Source: Streptomyces sp. NBC_00443 | GTDB taxonomy: Bacteria; Actinomycetota; Actinomycetes; Streptomycetales; Streptomycetaceae | Length of the DNA: 64,000 nt | Assembly (NCBI RefSeq): GCF_036014175.1 | Contig: NZ_CP107917.1 | Location: 9,385,955-9,449,954, forward strand | Direction: 5' to 3' | Shown: piece after piece, positions 1 to 8,554 of the stretch | Numbering within the stretch: position 1 is the stretch's first letter | How the letters are laid out: every line of letters starts with the position of its first letter | Notes under the pieces: model-generated | What the model was told of the DNA's origin: nothing | What the model saw: the letters and a program-made list of their open reading frames with translations, nothing else | Database searches by the model: none | Made by a program: the position numbers and the translations under genes

Positions 1-361
1 AGTACCGCGGCGCCGATGCCCTGGAGCGCGCGGGCGCAGATCAGCCCCCACTGGGTCTGTGCGGCGCCCACCAGGAGCGACGTCAGCGAGAAGACGATCA
101 GGGAGAACAGGAACACCCTGCGGTTTCCGAACAGGTCCCCGGCCCGGGCCCCGGGAGCAGCAGCCCGCCGAAGACCAGGACGTAGGAGTTGGTGATCCAG
201 GACAGGCCGGTCTCGGAGAGCCCCATGTCGGACCGGATCTGCGGCAGGCCGGTGAACACGATGGCGTTGTCGAGGATGACCATGAAGTAGCTGATGCAGA
301 TGATCGAGAGGATCAGCGTCGCCCGGACCGGGCGGCCGGTCGGCTCGACTGCCGCCGGCAC
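1..361 (-). pseudogene. MFS (DHA2-like) efflux transporter, N-terminal part, frameshifted, runs off window
   Basis: The minus strand from a GTG at 361 encodes a typical DHA2/EmrB-like drug-proton antiporter N-terminus: a first membrane helix with the motif ILDNAIVFTGLP, then ITNSYVLVFGGLLLPG at helix 2. At about 150 the frame breaks: a one-base deletion separates LLLPG from the continuation GDLFGNRRVFLFSLIVF, which reads in another frame to position 1. The rest lies outside the window. The gene starts almost exactly where a truncated plus-strand phosphatase begins (362), so a recombination junction is likely there. Family assignment is firm; whether the frameshift is real or a read error cannot be told. 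Confidence 0.75.
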
Positions 362-2060
362 CGGCAACGCCTCGCGGTGCTGGATGACGCGTCGGTCCGC
401 ATCGGCAGAATCCTCGACCTCACCCGCACCGCAGAGGAACTCGTCGACCTCGTGGTGCCCCGGTTCGCGGACTTCGCCAGCGTGGACCTGTTCCAGTCGG
501 TGATGGAAGGCGACGAACCCACGTCGGAGGGCTGGGCCGACCTCGTCGCCCTGCGCCGCGTCGCCCATGTGTCCCTCGACCCCGGCACCCCGGAAGCAGC
601 GATCGCACTGGGAGGCACCGACGTCTACCCGCCGCACTCGCCGCCCATGCGGGCTCTGCGCACCGGGCAGGCGGTGCTCAGCACCAGCGGCGACCCGGGC
701 CTCGAACGCTGGCTGCAGGGGATGCCCGCAAGGGCCGCGAAGCTGCGCGAGGGAAGGGCACGCGGCCTGACCGTCACGTCAGTCCTCGCGGTCCCGCTCA
801 TCGCGCGCGGCACCACCCTCGGCGTAGCGATGCTCGTACGCACCCGGCCGGACCCGTTCAACGAGGACGACTCCACGCTGGCCAGGGAGCTGGCCGGCCG
901 GGCGGCCCTGAGTGTGGACAACGCCCGCCGCTACACCCGCGAGCGCACCGCCGCCCTCACGTTGCAGCGCAGCCTGCTGCCGCGCGGCTCCGTGCGGCAG
1001 TCAGCCGCGGATGTCGCCTGCCGCTATCTGCCCATCGACGCACGAGCCGGCGTCGGCGGTGACTGGTTCGACATCATCTCGCTCTCCGGCGCGCGGGTCG
1101 GTCTCGTGGTCGGTGACGTGGTCGGGCACGTCATCCAGGCGTCGGCGACCATGGGCCGGCTCCGTACGGCCGTCCAGACCCTCGCCGACGTCGACCTCCC
1201 GCCCGACGAACTGCTCGCGCACCTGGACGACCTGGTGCTCCGGCTCACCGCCGACGACGAGACCGGCGCTCCCACCGGAGCCGACGAGACCGGCGCGCCC
1301 GGTGCCACCTGCCTGTACGCCGTCTACGACCCGGTGTCCCGCAGGCTCATCGCCGCCGGCGCCGGGCACCCACCGCCCGTGATCCTGGAACCCGGTGGCG
1401 CCACCCGTGTCCTCGATGTCAGCGCCGGCCCGGTGCTCGGGGTGGGCGGTCTGCCGTTCGAGGCCACGGAGGTCGAACTGCCGGAGGGCAGCCTCGTCGC
1501 GCTGTTCACGGACGGCCTGGTGGAAGCCGCCGATCACGACCGGACGCCGGTACTTCCCGGCTGTGCGAAGTGCTGGCGCGCTCGGGCGCGTCGCTGGAAA
1601 GCCGCTGCGACGCCGTCCTCACCGCGCTGCTGCCCGAGGACCCGCGCGACGACGTGGCCCTTGTCCTCGCGCGCACCAGGGCGCTGCACGCCGGGCAGGT
1701 CGGGGCGTGGGACCTGCCAGCCGAGGTCGAGGTGGTCGCCGAGGCACGTCGGCTCGCCATGGCCCAGCTGGAGGAGTGGGGCTGGACGAGGCTGCCTTCG
1801 TCACCGAACTCGTGGTGAGCGAACTGGTCACCAACGCGATCCGCTACGGCGCCGCCCCGATCCAGCTGCGGCTCATCCACGACCGCACCCTCATCTGCGA
1901 GGTCTCCGACGGCAACTCCACCTCTCCCCACCTGCGTCGGGCCCGCATCTTCGACGAGGGCGGCCGAGCGCTGCTGCTGGTCGCCCAGCTCACCAGCAGC
2001 TGGGGCACTCGGCACACGGCGACCGGCAAGACGATCTGGGCGGAACAGGCACTCACCTGA
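362..2060 (+). pseudogene. GAF-SpoIIE(PP2C)-HATPase_c sensor phosphatase, 5'-truncated with two frameshifts
   Basis: Streptomyces proteins of this type join sensor domains to a PP2C phosphatase and an anti-sigma-type histidine-kinase-like ATPase. Reading begins abruptly at the GAF domain (ASVRIGRILDLTRTAEELVD near 385), without start codon or upstream PAS domains. The SpoIIE domain follows, with GGDWFDIISL near 1060, VVGDVVGHVIQA near 1115 and LFTDGLVEAAD near 1510. A frameshift at about 1545 and another near 1795 are needed to join the HATPase domain (SELVTNAIRYG N-box, DEGGRALLLVAQL) ending at 2060. The domain order is intact once the frames are joined. Loss of the N-terminus and the two indels make it a pseudogene unless sequencing errors are involved. 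Confidence 0.8.
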
Positions 2061-2353
2061 CTGGGCCGTCACACCCTGAGCCGGAGGCGTACAGCGCGGC
2101 GGCGATTTCGGCTTGGGTCCGGCCGAGGGGAGGCGCACGATGTCCATCGTGTTGCGTGACCGGCTCCGGCACCGCGGTCGGGCGTCGGGGAGCGGAGGGC
2201 TGCTGAGGGGTTGCCGTCAGATGCCCCGGCAGAAGCACACCAGGGCCTGCGCGGTGGCCGGCTGGACGGTCCTGGACGTCCCAAGTGCCGCGCAACCAGC
2301 CCTGGATGGGGTGCAGCGGGGTTCGACGTGGTCGGCACAAGCCGAGACACCTC
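2061..2353. other. intergenic, no recognisable gene
   Basis: Both strands were read in all frames. No segment resembles a known protein family, and no start codon has a convincing ribosome binding site. It separates the phosphatase remnant from an SDR fragment. Confidence 0.4.
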
Positions 2354-2500
2354 ATGCGTCACCCGCTCGCCGGTGTGACGGTTCTCGGCCTCGATGTGGC
2401 CGTCGACGCCACGGTCGCCGGAGTGGTCCAGGAGGTGAGCGAGGGGTGCGGGCGGATCGACGTCTTGGTCAACAACCCCGGCCACCGGGCCCCGACCAGG
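2354..2500 (+). pseudogene. short-chain dehydrogenase fragment
   Basis: About 45 codons encode the middle of a classical SDR: VTVLGLDVAVDATVAGVVQE followed by GRIDVLVNNPGH. This is the segment leading into the cofactor-binding NNAG motif, here NNPG. Neither the N-terminal glycine-rich loop nor the catalytic YxxxK half is present. The fragment ends in sequence that belongs to nothing recognisable, immediately before the convergent intact SDR gene. It differs clearly from that neighbour, so it is not a simple duplication of it. Confidence 0.6.
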
Positions 2501-2528
2501 ATTCCCCGTGGCAGCGTCGCGCCAGGGC

Positions 2529-3323
2529 TCAGGTCGTCTTGGTCTGGCCGCCGTCGATGAGGAATTCGGCGCCTGTGATGTTCGCGGCGCGGGACGAGGC
2601 CAGGAAGAGCGCGAGGTTGGCGACCTCCTGAGGTTCGGTGAAGCGTCCCGTGGTGATGCCCATCTGCTGTGGCACCACCACGTCCATGGCCTCCTGGGCA
2701 CTGGTCCCTGCGTCGGCCGCCACGGCCTCGGCGAAGCCGCCGGGGGCGGTCCAGAACGGGGTGCGGACCGGTCCCGGAGCGGTGGCGTTCACCCGGACAC
2801 CGCGCGGCGCAAACTCCTCCGACAGCGCCTTGGTGAGGCTGGTCAGCGCTGCCTTGGCCGCCGAGTAGTCCACCACGGTGGGGAAGGGCAGCCGGGCGTT
2901 GAGGGAACTGATGTTGACGACCGCGCCTCCGCCGTCCGCGAGCAGGTGCGGCAGCGCGGCGCGGCTGGCGCGGACGGCGCTGAAGAAGTTCAGGTCGAAG
3001 CCCCGCTTCCACTGTGCGTCGTCGATGGCGAGGAAATCGGTGCGGGGCTCGGTGGCTCCGACGTTGTTGACCAGGACGTCGATCCTGCTGTGGCGTTCCA
3101 TCGCCGCCTGGATCAGTGCATCCACGCCTTCGCTGGTAGCCAGATCGCCGGCGACGAAGGCCACGTCATATGTCTCGCGCAACGCGGCCAGCTCAAGGGA
3201 CTCGGAACGGCTGCCGGCGACCACACGCACGCCCTCACGCAGGAACGCCTCGGTGATGGCCAGGCCGATGCCCTTGCCGGCGCCGGTGACGACGGCGACT
3301 TTGTCGGTGAGCTCCAGATCCAT
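2529..3323 (-). CDS. SDR family oxidoreductase
   Basis: This 264-residue classical short-chain dehydrogenase is intact. The N-terminal Rossmann signature TGAGKGIG lies at residues 13-20, then the LVNNVG motif, the catalytic Ser in VVNISSLNA, and the catalytic YSAAK tetrad element. The C-terminus ends with the common ITGAEFLIDGG. It should be a soluble NAD(P)-dependent oxidoreductase; the substrate cannot be deduced. The ATG at 3323 is chosen because family homology begins at its third codon, although the frame stays open further upstream. It stands alone among remnants, so no pathway context is available. Confidence 0.85.
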   Translation of the reverse strand: MDLELTDKVAVVTGAGKGIGLAITEAFLREGVRVVAGSRSESLELAALRETYDVAFVAGDLATSEGVDALIQAAMERHSRIDVLVNNVGATEPRTDFLAIDDAQWKRGFDLNFFSAVRASRAALPHLLADGGGAVVNISSLNARLPFPTVVDYSAAKAALTSLTKALSEEFAPRGVRVNATAPGPVRTPFWTAPGGFAEAVAADAGTSAQEAMDVVVPQQMGITTGRFTEPQEVANLALFLASSRAANITGAEFLIDGGQTKTT

Positions 3324-4364
3324 CGGCACGCACTCCTGGTCATGAACTCGGCATGGATTTCTCTCATGAATCAGGTATTCACGGGCATTGTGTGCGTCGG
3401 ACCCCATGCGCTCTCGCAGGCACGCCGTGCCCTGCTGTCGGGGTGTGAGACCACCGTCAGCCGGGGTCGGTCCTCGACTGATCCTCTGGCCCGGAGATCG
3501 CATCGGCCCCAACCTTCGGTGCGCGTCCAGCCGCACCGTCCGCGATCGCGCCCGCCGAATGCGTCCGATGGTGTGCACCCCGATGTCACGCAGTTCTTCG
3601 CTCAGCCGCTTGCGGAGCAGATCGGACGCTTCCGTCGCGCCTACGCCCCCATCGAGAAGTCGGTACGCCAACGGCTGCAACACCCGGGGGAACCGTGCAG
3701 CCTTGTATTCCTGGTCGGTCAGCCTGCGCACTCGGACAGGCTCGCCCACCCCACACCCAGACCGGTTGCAGCAGCTGGTTCACGTAGTCCACGCCTTGCT
3801 GGAAGAGTGGTGGGACACCAAGGGCCGCAACAGGCAGTCGGCGAGGTTGGGCCGGCGGACCTCCTGAGGCGGCTTCATCCTCCGATGCCGGTGATGCTGG
3901 GCCGAACCCCGGCCACGTCAGGGTTGTTCGTCCTCGGCCCCGTCTGCGGCTGCCTTCGCCTTGACGTGGTCCTGGTCATCTGCTGCTCGATCTCCCTGGC
4001 CGTTCTTAGTGCCAGGCACGAAAGTCCCAAATGTCATGAGTTGCAGCGGTCCGGGAACCTTCAGGCCGGCTTTTGTCGATCTCCCCGACCTCGCCCACCA
4101 ACGAGTGCACGACGGGCGATCGTTGAGAGAACTCGCCAGCTCGTCGCAGTCACAGCGGCACGGTTGGGTTGCCCCTGCCTCGGCTACCAAGGGCGCTCAC
4201 CTCCAGGAAATGACGAGCACCATCAACACGCTTGCTGGCTCCTGGAGAGCCCATCCGGTGCGTGATGCAAACATCGCTCGCCGTCCACGTGGCCCGCAGG
4301 CACGGCGAGCAGGTGCCTGAGACGCTGCTGGCGATCCAGGCGGCCGGGCGGGAGACGACCCGGG
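3324..4364. other. about 1 kb without a recognisable intact gene
   Basis: Open frames exist on both strands but none reads like a known protein. The only identifiable piece is an IS630 transposase start on the minus strand near 3749. A plus-strand stretch near 3780-3865 (HVVHALLEEWWDTKGRNRQ) looks protein-like but cannot be assigned. This looks like a patchwork of decayed sequence. Confidence 0.4.
3705..3749 (-). pseudogene. IS630-family transposase, first codons only
   Basis: From a GTG at 3749 the minus strand reads VGEPVRVRRLTDQE. The decayed IS630 copy at 41067-42181, after repair of its first frameshift, starts MGEPVRARRVTDEEGRTLLR, so 10 of the first 14 residues agree after the start codon. 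Similarity stops after about 15 codons, where unrelated sequence follows. The identification rests on a short match and is tentative. Confidence 0.4.
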
Positions 4365-4583
4365 AGTTGCCGCGCTGGAGCAGCTAGCCAGCCGCAACGC
4401 GAAGCGGTCGCCCTGGCGGCATAGGGCCTGTCCAACGACCAGATCGCCGACCACATGGTGATCAGCCCGATGACCGCGAGAATCCACCTCAACCGGGCCA
4501 TGACCAAACTCCACACCCGCGACCGGGCCCAACTCGTGGTCCCCGCATACGAATCCGGTCTAGTCGCTCCGCGCAACCGCTGA
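4365..4583 (+). pseudogene. LuxR-type response regulator, C-terminal HTH remnant with in-frame stop
   Basis: The plus strand encodes the end of a LuxR/NarL DNA-binding domain: EAVALAA, then GLSNDQIADHMVISPMTARI and HLNRAMTKLHTRDRAQLVV, ending at a TGA at 4581-4583. Between the two blocks lies an in-frame TAG at 4422-4424, where family members have Tyr (a one-base TAC to TAG change). The receiver domain is absent. It is therefore both truncated and interrupted. It would have bound DNA as the output domain of a two-component system. Confidence 0.8.
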
Positions 4584-4589
4584 CAGCCG

Positions 4590-4975
4590 GGCAGCTGTTG
4601 GCAGCTGTTGTGCTGGGAGGAGGCACGTGACCGGCCGGCCGACCAGCGCGGCTACGATCCCGAGCACACCTGCTCCCAGCAGGGCGCTCACCACCCCCGC
4701 TGCAGCCCCAGCAGCCAGACCGCCGCTGCGGCCAGCACAGCGAAACTGCCGGCTGTCCTGCAGCACGAGGGGAGAGGGATCGCAGATCAGGCGGTCGCAC
4801 CGATCACAGCAGGCCCGGCACGCCGACGAAACCCTGCACCGACGTGCTGCGCAGCCGATCGAACCGGGACCCGCCGAGGATCACCAGCAGGAACGACGGC
4901 GCGAGGGCCGCCACGGCGGCCGGGAGCCCGCCACCGATCCCGGCAAAACCCCGACCGGAACCACGGGCGTGCTGC
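4590..4975 (-). pseudogene. chromate transporter (ChrA) C-terminal remnant, frameshifted
   Basis: Pieces in different minus-strand frames join into the tail of a ChrA/CHR-family chromate efflux protein: a hydrophobic PSFLLVILGGSRFDRLRS segment near 4890, the family hallmark GPAVIGA near 4800, and a last membrane segment VVSALLGAGVLGIVAALVG near 4660. At least two frameshifts separate them, and the N-terminal half is missing. The remnant ends just outside the stop codon of the RNase J gene. The assignment rests on pattern recognition of these motifs. Confidence 0.6.
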
Positions 4976-4986
4976 CGGGCTGCGGC

Positions 4987-6672
4987 TCAGGCGTCGATGA
5001 TGACGGGGATGATGAGGGGCTTGCGGCGGTGCGTGCGGAACGCCCAGTTCGCCACGGCGCGGGCGAGAAGCTGTTCGAGTTGGCGCGCGTCCCCGACACC
5101 TTCCTCGGCCGCGGTGGCCAGGGTCTTCTCGATGACGGGGATGACCGGCTCGAAGGTGGTGTCGTCGTGGACGAAGCCACGGGCCAGGAAGTCGGGGGCC
5201 TCCGCGAGGGCGCCGGTGTCCGCGTCGACGATCGCCACCACCGTGACGACGCCTTCCTCTGCGAGGGTGAGGCGGTCCTTGAGGGACGCCTCGGTGGCGC
5301 CGCCGACTTCCATGCCGTCCACGTAGACGTTGCCGGCGGGAACCTTGCCGGTGATGGACGCGCGCCCGTCGACGAGGTCGACGACGACGCCGTCCTCGGC
5401 GATGACGACCCGGTCGGGGTCGACGCCGGTACGGATGGCGAGGTCGCCGTTGGCCCGCAGATGGCGCCATTCGCCGTGCACGGGCATGACGTTGCGGGGT
5501 TTGACGATGTTGTAGCAGTAGACGAGTTCGCCGGCGCTGGCGTGCCCGGAGACGTGCACCTTGGCGTTGCCCTTGTGGACCACGTGGGCGCCCCACCGGG
5601 TAAGTCCGTTGATCACCCGGTAGATGGCGTTCTCGTTGCCGGGGATGAGGGAGCTGGCGAGCAGGACGGTGTCGCCCTTGCCGATACGGATCATGTGGTC
5701 GCGGTTGGCCATCCTTGACAGCGCAGCCATCGGTTCGCCCTGGGAGCCGGTGCACACCAGAGTGATCTTGTGGTCCGGGAGCTTCTCCAGCTCCTTCGTG
5801 CTCACGACCAGGCCGGAGGGGACCTTCAGGTAGCCCAGGTCGCGGGCGATGCCCATGTTGCGGACCATCGACCTGCCGACGAAGGCGACCTTGCGGCTGT
5901 GCTGGTGGGCGGCGTCCAGGACCTGCTGGATGCGGTGCACATGGCTGGCGAAGCTGGAGACGATGACCCGGCGCGGCGCGGTGCGCATCACCTGCTCGAT
6001 CGCTGGGTTCAGCTCACGCTCGGAAGTGGTGAAGCCGGGGACCTCGGCGTTGGTGGAGTCGGTGAGGAACAGGTCCACGCCCTCCTCACCGAGGCGGGCG
6101 AAGGCGCGCAGATCGGTGATGCGATCGTCGAGAGGGAACTGGTCCATCTTGAAGTCGCCGGTATGCAGCACCATCCCGGCCCGGGTGCGGATCGCGACCG
6201 CGAGACTGTCCGGGATCGAGTGGTTGACCGCCACGAACTCACAGTCGAAGGGCCCGAAGCCGCGCCTGTCGCCCTCCCGTACCCGCACCGTGCGCGGCCG
6301 GATGCCGTGCTCCTTGAGCTTGGCCTCCAGGAACGCCAGAGTCAGCTTGGAGCCGACGACGGGAATGTCGGACCGCTCGCGCAGCAGGTACGGCACGGCG
6401 CCGATGTGGTCCTCGTGGCCGTGGGTGAGCACCACGGCCACGATGTCGTCCAGCCGGTCCCGGATCGAGGTGAAGTCCGGCAGGATGACGTCCACGCCGG
6501 GCTGGGTCTCCTCGGGGAACAGCACGCCGCAGTCGACGATGAGCAGCTTGCCCGCATGCTCGAAGACGGTCATATTGCGGCCGATCTCACCCAGGCCGCC
6601 CAGGGCGACGACCCGCAGCCCTCCTTCGGGAAGGGGCGGGGCGGCTTTAAGTTCGGGGTGCGGATGACTCAT
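4987..6672 (-). CDS. rnj: ribonuclease J
   Basis: This 561-residue protein is a complete RNase J, the metallo-beta-lactamase-fold endo/5'-exoribonuclease of mRNA decay and rRNA maturation. The catalytic zinc motif HGHEDH lies at residues 84-89. Further motifs include HTGDFK, LTDSTNAEVPG, SSFASHVHRIQ and VHVSGHAS, and the C-terminal domain ends with the usual basic KPLIIPVI stretch. The ATG at 6672 gives a normal family length. The gene is isolated, flanked by a ChrA remnant and an IS110 remnant, and not next to dapA or thyX as I recall for the housekeeping copy. It may therefore be a second paralogue, which the window cannot prove. Confidence 0.93.
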   Translation of the reverse strand: MSHPHPELKAAPPLPEGGLRVVALGGLGEIGRNMTVFEHAGKLLIVDCGVLFPEETQPGVDVILPDFTSIRDRLDDIVAVVLTHGHEDHIGAVPYLLRERSDIPVVGSKLTLAFLEAKLKEHGIRPRTVRVREGDRRGFGPFDCEFVAVNHSIPDSLAVAIRTRAGMVLHTGDFKMDQFPLDDRITDLRAFARLGEEGVDLFLTDSTNAEVPGFTTSERELNPAIEQVMRTAPRRVIVSSFASHVHRIQQVLDAAHQHSRKVAFVGRSMVRNMGIARDLGYLKVPSGLVVSTKELEKLPDHKITLVCTGSQGEPMAALSRMANRDHMIRIGKGDTVLLASSLIPGNENAIYRVINGLTRWGAHVVHKGNAKVHVSGHASAGELVYCYNIVKPRNVMPVHGEWRHLRANGDLAIRTGVDPDRVVIAEDGVVVDLVDGRASITGKVPAGNVYVDGMEVGGATEASLKDRLTLAEEGVVTVVAIVDADTGALAEAPDFLARGFVHDDTTFEPVIPVIEKTLATAAEEGVGDARQLEQLLARAVANWAFRTHRRKPLIIPVIIDA

Positions 6673-6989
6673 ACCTTGACGTTACCCGTACTGAGGGAGG
6701 GGATGATCCACTGCCTGTGTGATCTCTCCTTCCGACGGACCGGGGCACCCGCAGCGGCTGCCCCGAGATGTCGCATTACTCCGGCGGCCGGTCAAGGGAG
6801 TGGCAAAGGCGGTACCACCTTCCGTGGGTGAACCGGCGGCGCATCGGATCGCTGTCTCATCAAAGGATGACGCGATGGGCAGCGGCAAGAGAGGATGGTT
6901 GGTCGTGTGCCCCCGGGCGGTTCTGCGCAGACGGCGCCCGTAGAGCACGTGTCCGGATGCTCCAGCGAACGGTGGGGGCCAAGCGCCCG
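6673..6989. other. upstream region of rnj, no gene seen
   Basis: About 300 bases between rnj and the IS110 remnant hold no convincing reading frame. It should contain the rnj promoter, but no clear -35/-10 pair was recognised on the minus strand. Confidence 0.4.
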
Positions 6990-7470
6990 CAGTGGTGGAA
7001 CGCCGGGGAGGTTGTCCTCGGAGTGGACACTCATCGGGATGTACACGTCGCCGCGGTGCTCTCCTGGACCGGTGCGGTGCTTGGCGTCCTTTCCTGCTAC
7101 CGCGTCCGGCTACCGTCGGCTTCTTGAGCGGGCGTGCGGGTTCGGGTCCGCACCCGGCTGCCGGTGTCGCGGGCCGGAGTGGAGGCGACCGGCTGCATGT
7201 GCCCGCGGGGCTGTCCCGCCCGGCACATCGAGGTGATCGACATGAACCGGCCCGCCCGGGCGGCTCGCCGCAGGAATGGCAAGTCGGACCCGGCCGATGC
7301 GCAGGAGGCAGCGTGGGCGGTGCTCAGTGGCCGGGCCCGGGTCCAGGCAAAGGCCGGCGGCGGGCCGGTGCAGAGTGGCCGGATGTTCGCACTCGATGAT
7401 GCGGCTGATCCGGGTGGCGGTGCAGACTGTGGGGAGAATTGGCGGGTGCTGTCCCGCGGCGGGGTCTGAC
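6990..7470 (+). pseudogene. IS110-family transposase remnant
   Basis: The plus strand starts with the IS110 DEDD-domain signature EVVLGVDTHRDVHVAAVLS near 7010. After a frameshift near 7090 it continues through YRRLLERACGFG, and after another through IDMNRPARAARRRNGKSDPA and DAQEAAWAVLSGRARVQAK. The signature runs NGKSDPADAQ place it in the IS110 group. The C-terminal transposase_20 domain with its essential Ser is missing. It differs in sequence from the larger IS110 copy at 45203-46404, so it derives from another element. It ends against a broken regulator gene. Confidence 0.8.
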
Positions 7471-7474
7471 CCTC

Positions 7475-7732
7475 GCCGCCCGCGGGGCTTCCGGCGCGAG
7501 GAAGTCGGGCGAGTAGCCCCGGAGGAGCAGGACCAGGGCGAGCACGCGACTCGTCGGCGACAGCCTCGCTCGCGTCCGGTGCCGCCCGGTGCCGAACGGC
7601 AGGAGACGTCCGAGCTGCCCGGCCTCTGAAAGCCGTTGGCGATCTCCCACAGGACGTCCGGTGCGGCCGCGAGACGTACATGCGCACATCGCCGGATGTG
7701 AAGTGCGCGCGCAGCGTGAGCCGCCCGGCCAT
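7475..7732 (-). pseudogene. ArsR-like transcriptional regulator, N-terminal remnant
   Basis: The minus strand reads RLTLRAHFTSGDVRMYVSR, then in another frame RLSEAGQLGRLLPFGTGRH, LSPTSRVLALVLLLRGYSPD and FLAPEAP. This matches the N-terminal non-DNA-binding part of the large Streptomyces ArsR-type regulators (motif xRxHFTxxDL...LLPxxxYxPDFLTP). The winged-helix half is absent, cut off where the IS110 remnant begins at about 7470. At least one frameshift is present. Confidence 0.55.
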
Positions 7733-7796
7733 GAGCGCGAACCCCCGCCGAGGATCATGGAGCCGCGTGAAGGATGGCCAGCGGCCATTGACCCGA

Positions 7797-8549
7797 TCAG
7801 CGAGCGGCGTCCAGGTCCACGGCCAGGTCCTCTGTCTCCGTCCAGAACCGTTCGTCCGCGTCCTGGAGCCTGGAGGCCGCGTGCTTCATGTGGGTCAGCG
7901 CGGCGGCGCGGGCCGCGTCCGCATCGCCGGTGCCGATCGCGGCAAAGATGGCGTGGTGTTCGTTGCGGACCTCTTCGATGAAGTCCCCGCGGCGGGCCTC
8001 GTTGGCGCGGGTGACGCGGATGCCGCTGCGCATGATCTCGCCCAGATAACGCACGGTCGAGACCATGACCGCGTTGCCGGTCGACTCGGCGATGGACCGG
8101 TGGAAGGCCAGGTCCTCCTCCACACCGTCACCGCCGGCCGCGACCGCCGCGTCGATCGCGTCCAGGGCCTCCCGCCTACGGGAGAGGTCGGCGGCCGGGG
8201 CGCGGGTGGCCGCGAGGGACGCGGCCTCGCCCTCCATCGCGCGCCGCACTTCCACGATCTGCAGGACCTTGGACCTGGTGTCGGCGGCCTCGGCCTCCAG
8301 GTCGAGCGGCCGGGTGCGGCGCGGCAGGATGAACACGCCGCGGCCCTGGCGCGGCTCGACCAGGCCGGCGTTGCGGAGCCGGGACACGGCCTCGCGCACC
8401 ACCGTACGGCTGACGCCGAGCTGCTTGACCAGCTCGACTTCCGTCGGCAGCTTGTCGCCCTCGGCCAGCCGTCCGGACTCGATTTCCTCCGCGAGGATCG
8501 CGGCGACCTGATCCGCGAGCCGGACGGGACCGCTCACCTTGGAAAACAT
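7797..8549 (-). CDS. GntR/FadR-family regulator of the tetronate operon
   Basis: The 250-residue protein has an N-terminal GntR winged helix (residues about 8-70: LPTEVELVKQLGVSRTVVRE, then GLVEPRQGRGVFI) and an all-helical FCD ligand-binding domain. The FCD metal/ligand residues are recognisable in EDLAFHRSIAESTGN and EEVRNEHHAIFAAI. It is the last gene of the minus-strand operon, five bases downstream of denD, so it is co-transcribed with the enzymes. By family precedent it represses the operon until an acidic sugar or an intermediate binds. A GGTCAT-N3-ATGACC palindrome upstream of ltnD is a candidate operator. The ATG at 8549 is the natural start for the GntR domain. Confidence 0.88.
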   Translation of the reverse strand: MFSKVSGPVRLADQVAAILAEEIESGRLAEGDKLPTEVELVKQLGVSRTVVREAVSRLRNAGLVEPRQGRGVFILPRRTRPLDLEAEAADTRSKVLQIVEVRRAMEGEAASLAATRAPAADLSRRREALDAIDAAVAAGGDGVEEDLAFHRSIAESTGNAVMVSTVRYLGEIMRSGIRVTRANEARRGDFIEEVRNEHHAIFAAIGTGDADAARAAALTHMKHAASRLQDADERFWTETEDLAVDLDAAR

Positions 8550-8554
8550 GGTGT

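Noticed and set aside
2508..4265. 585-codon plus-strand open frame
   Set aside because: Antisense to the intact SDR gene in its first half and low-complexity afterwards; no start signal.
4627..5718. 363-codon plus-strand open frame
   Set aside because: Mirror of the RNase J gene and ChrA remnant; sequence is Asp/Gly/Val-rich as expected for an antisense frame.
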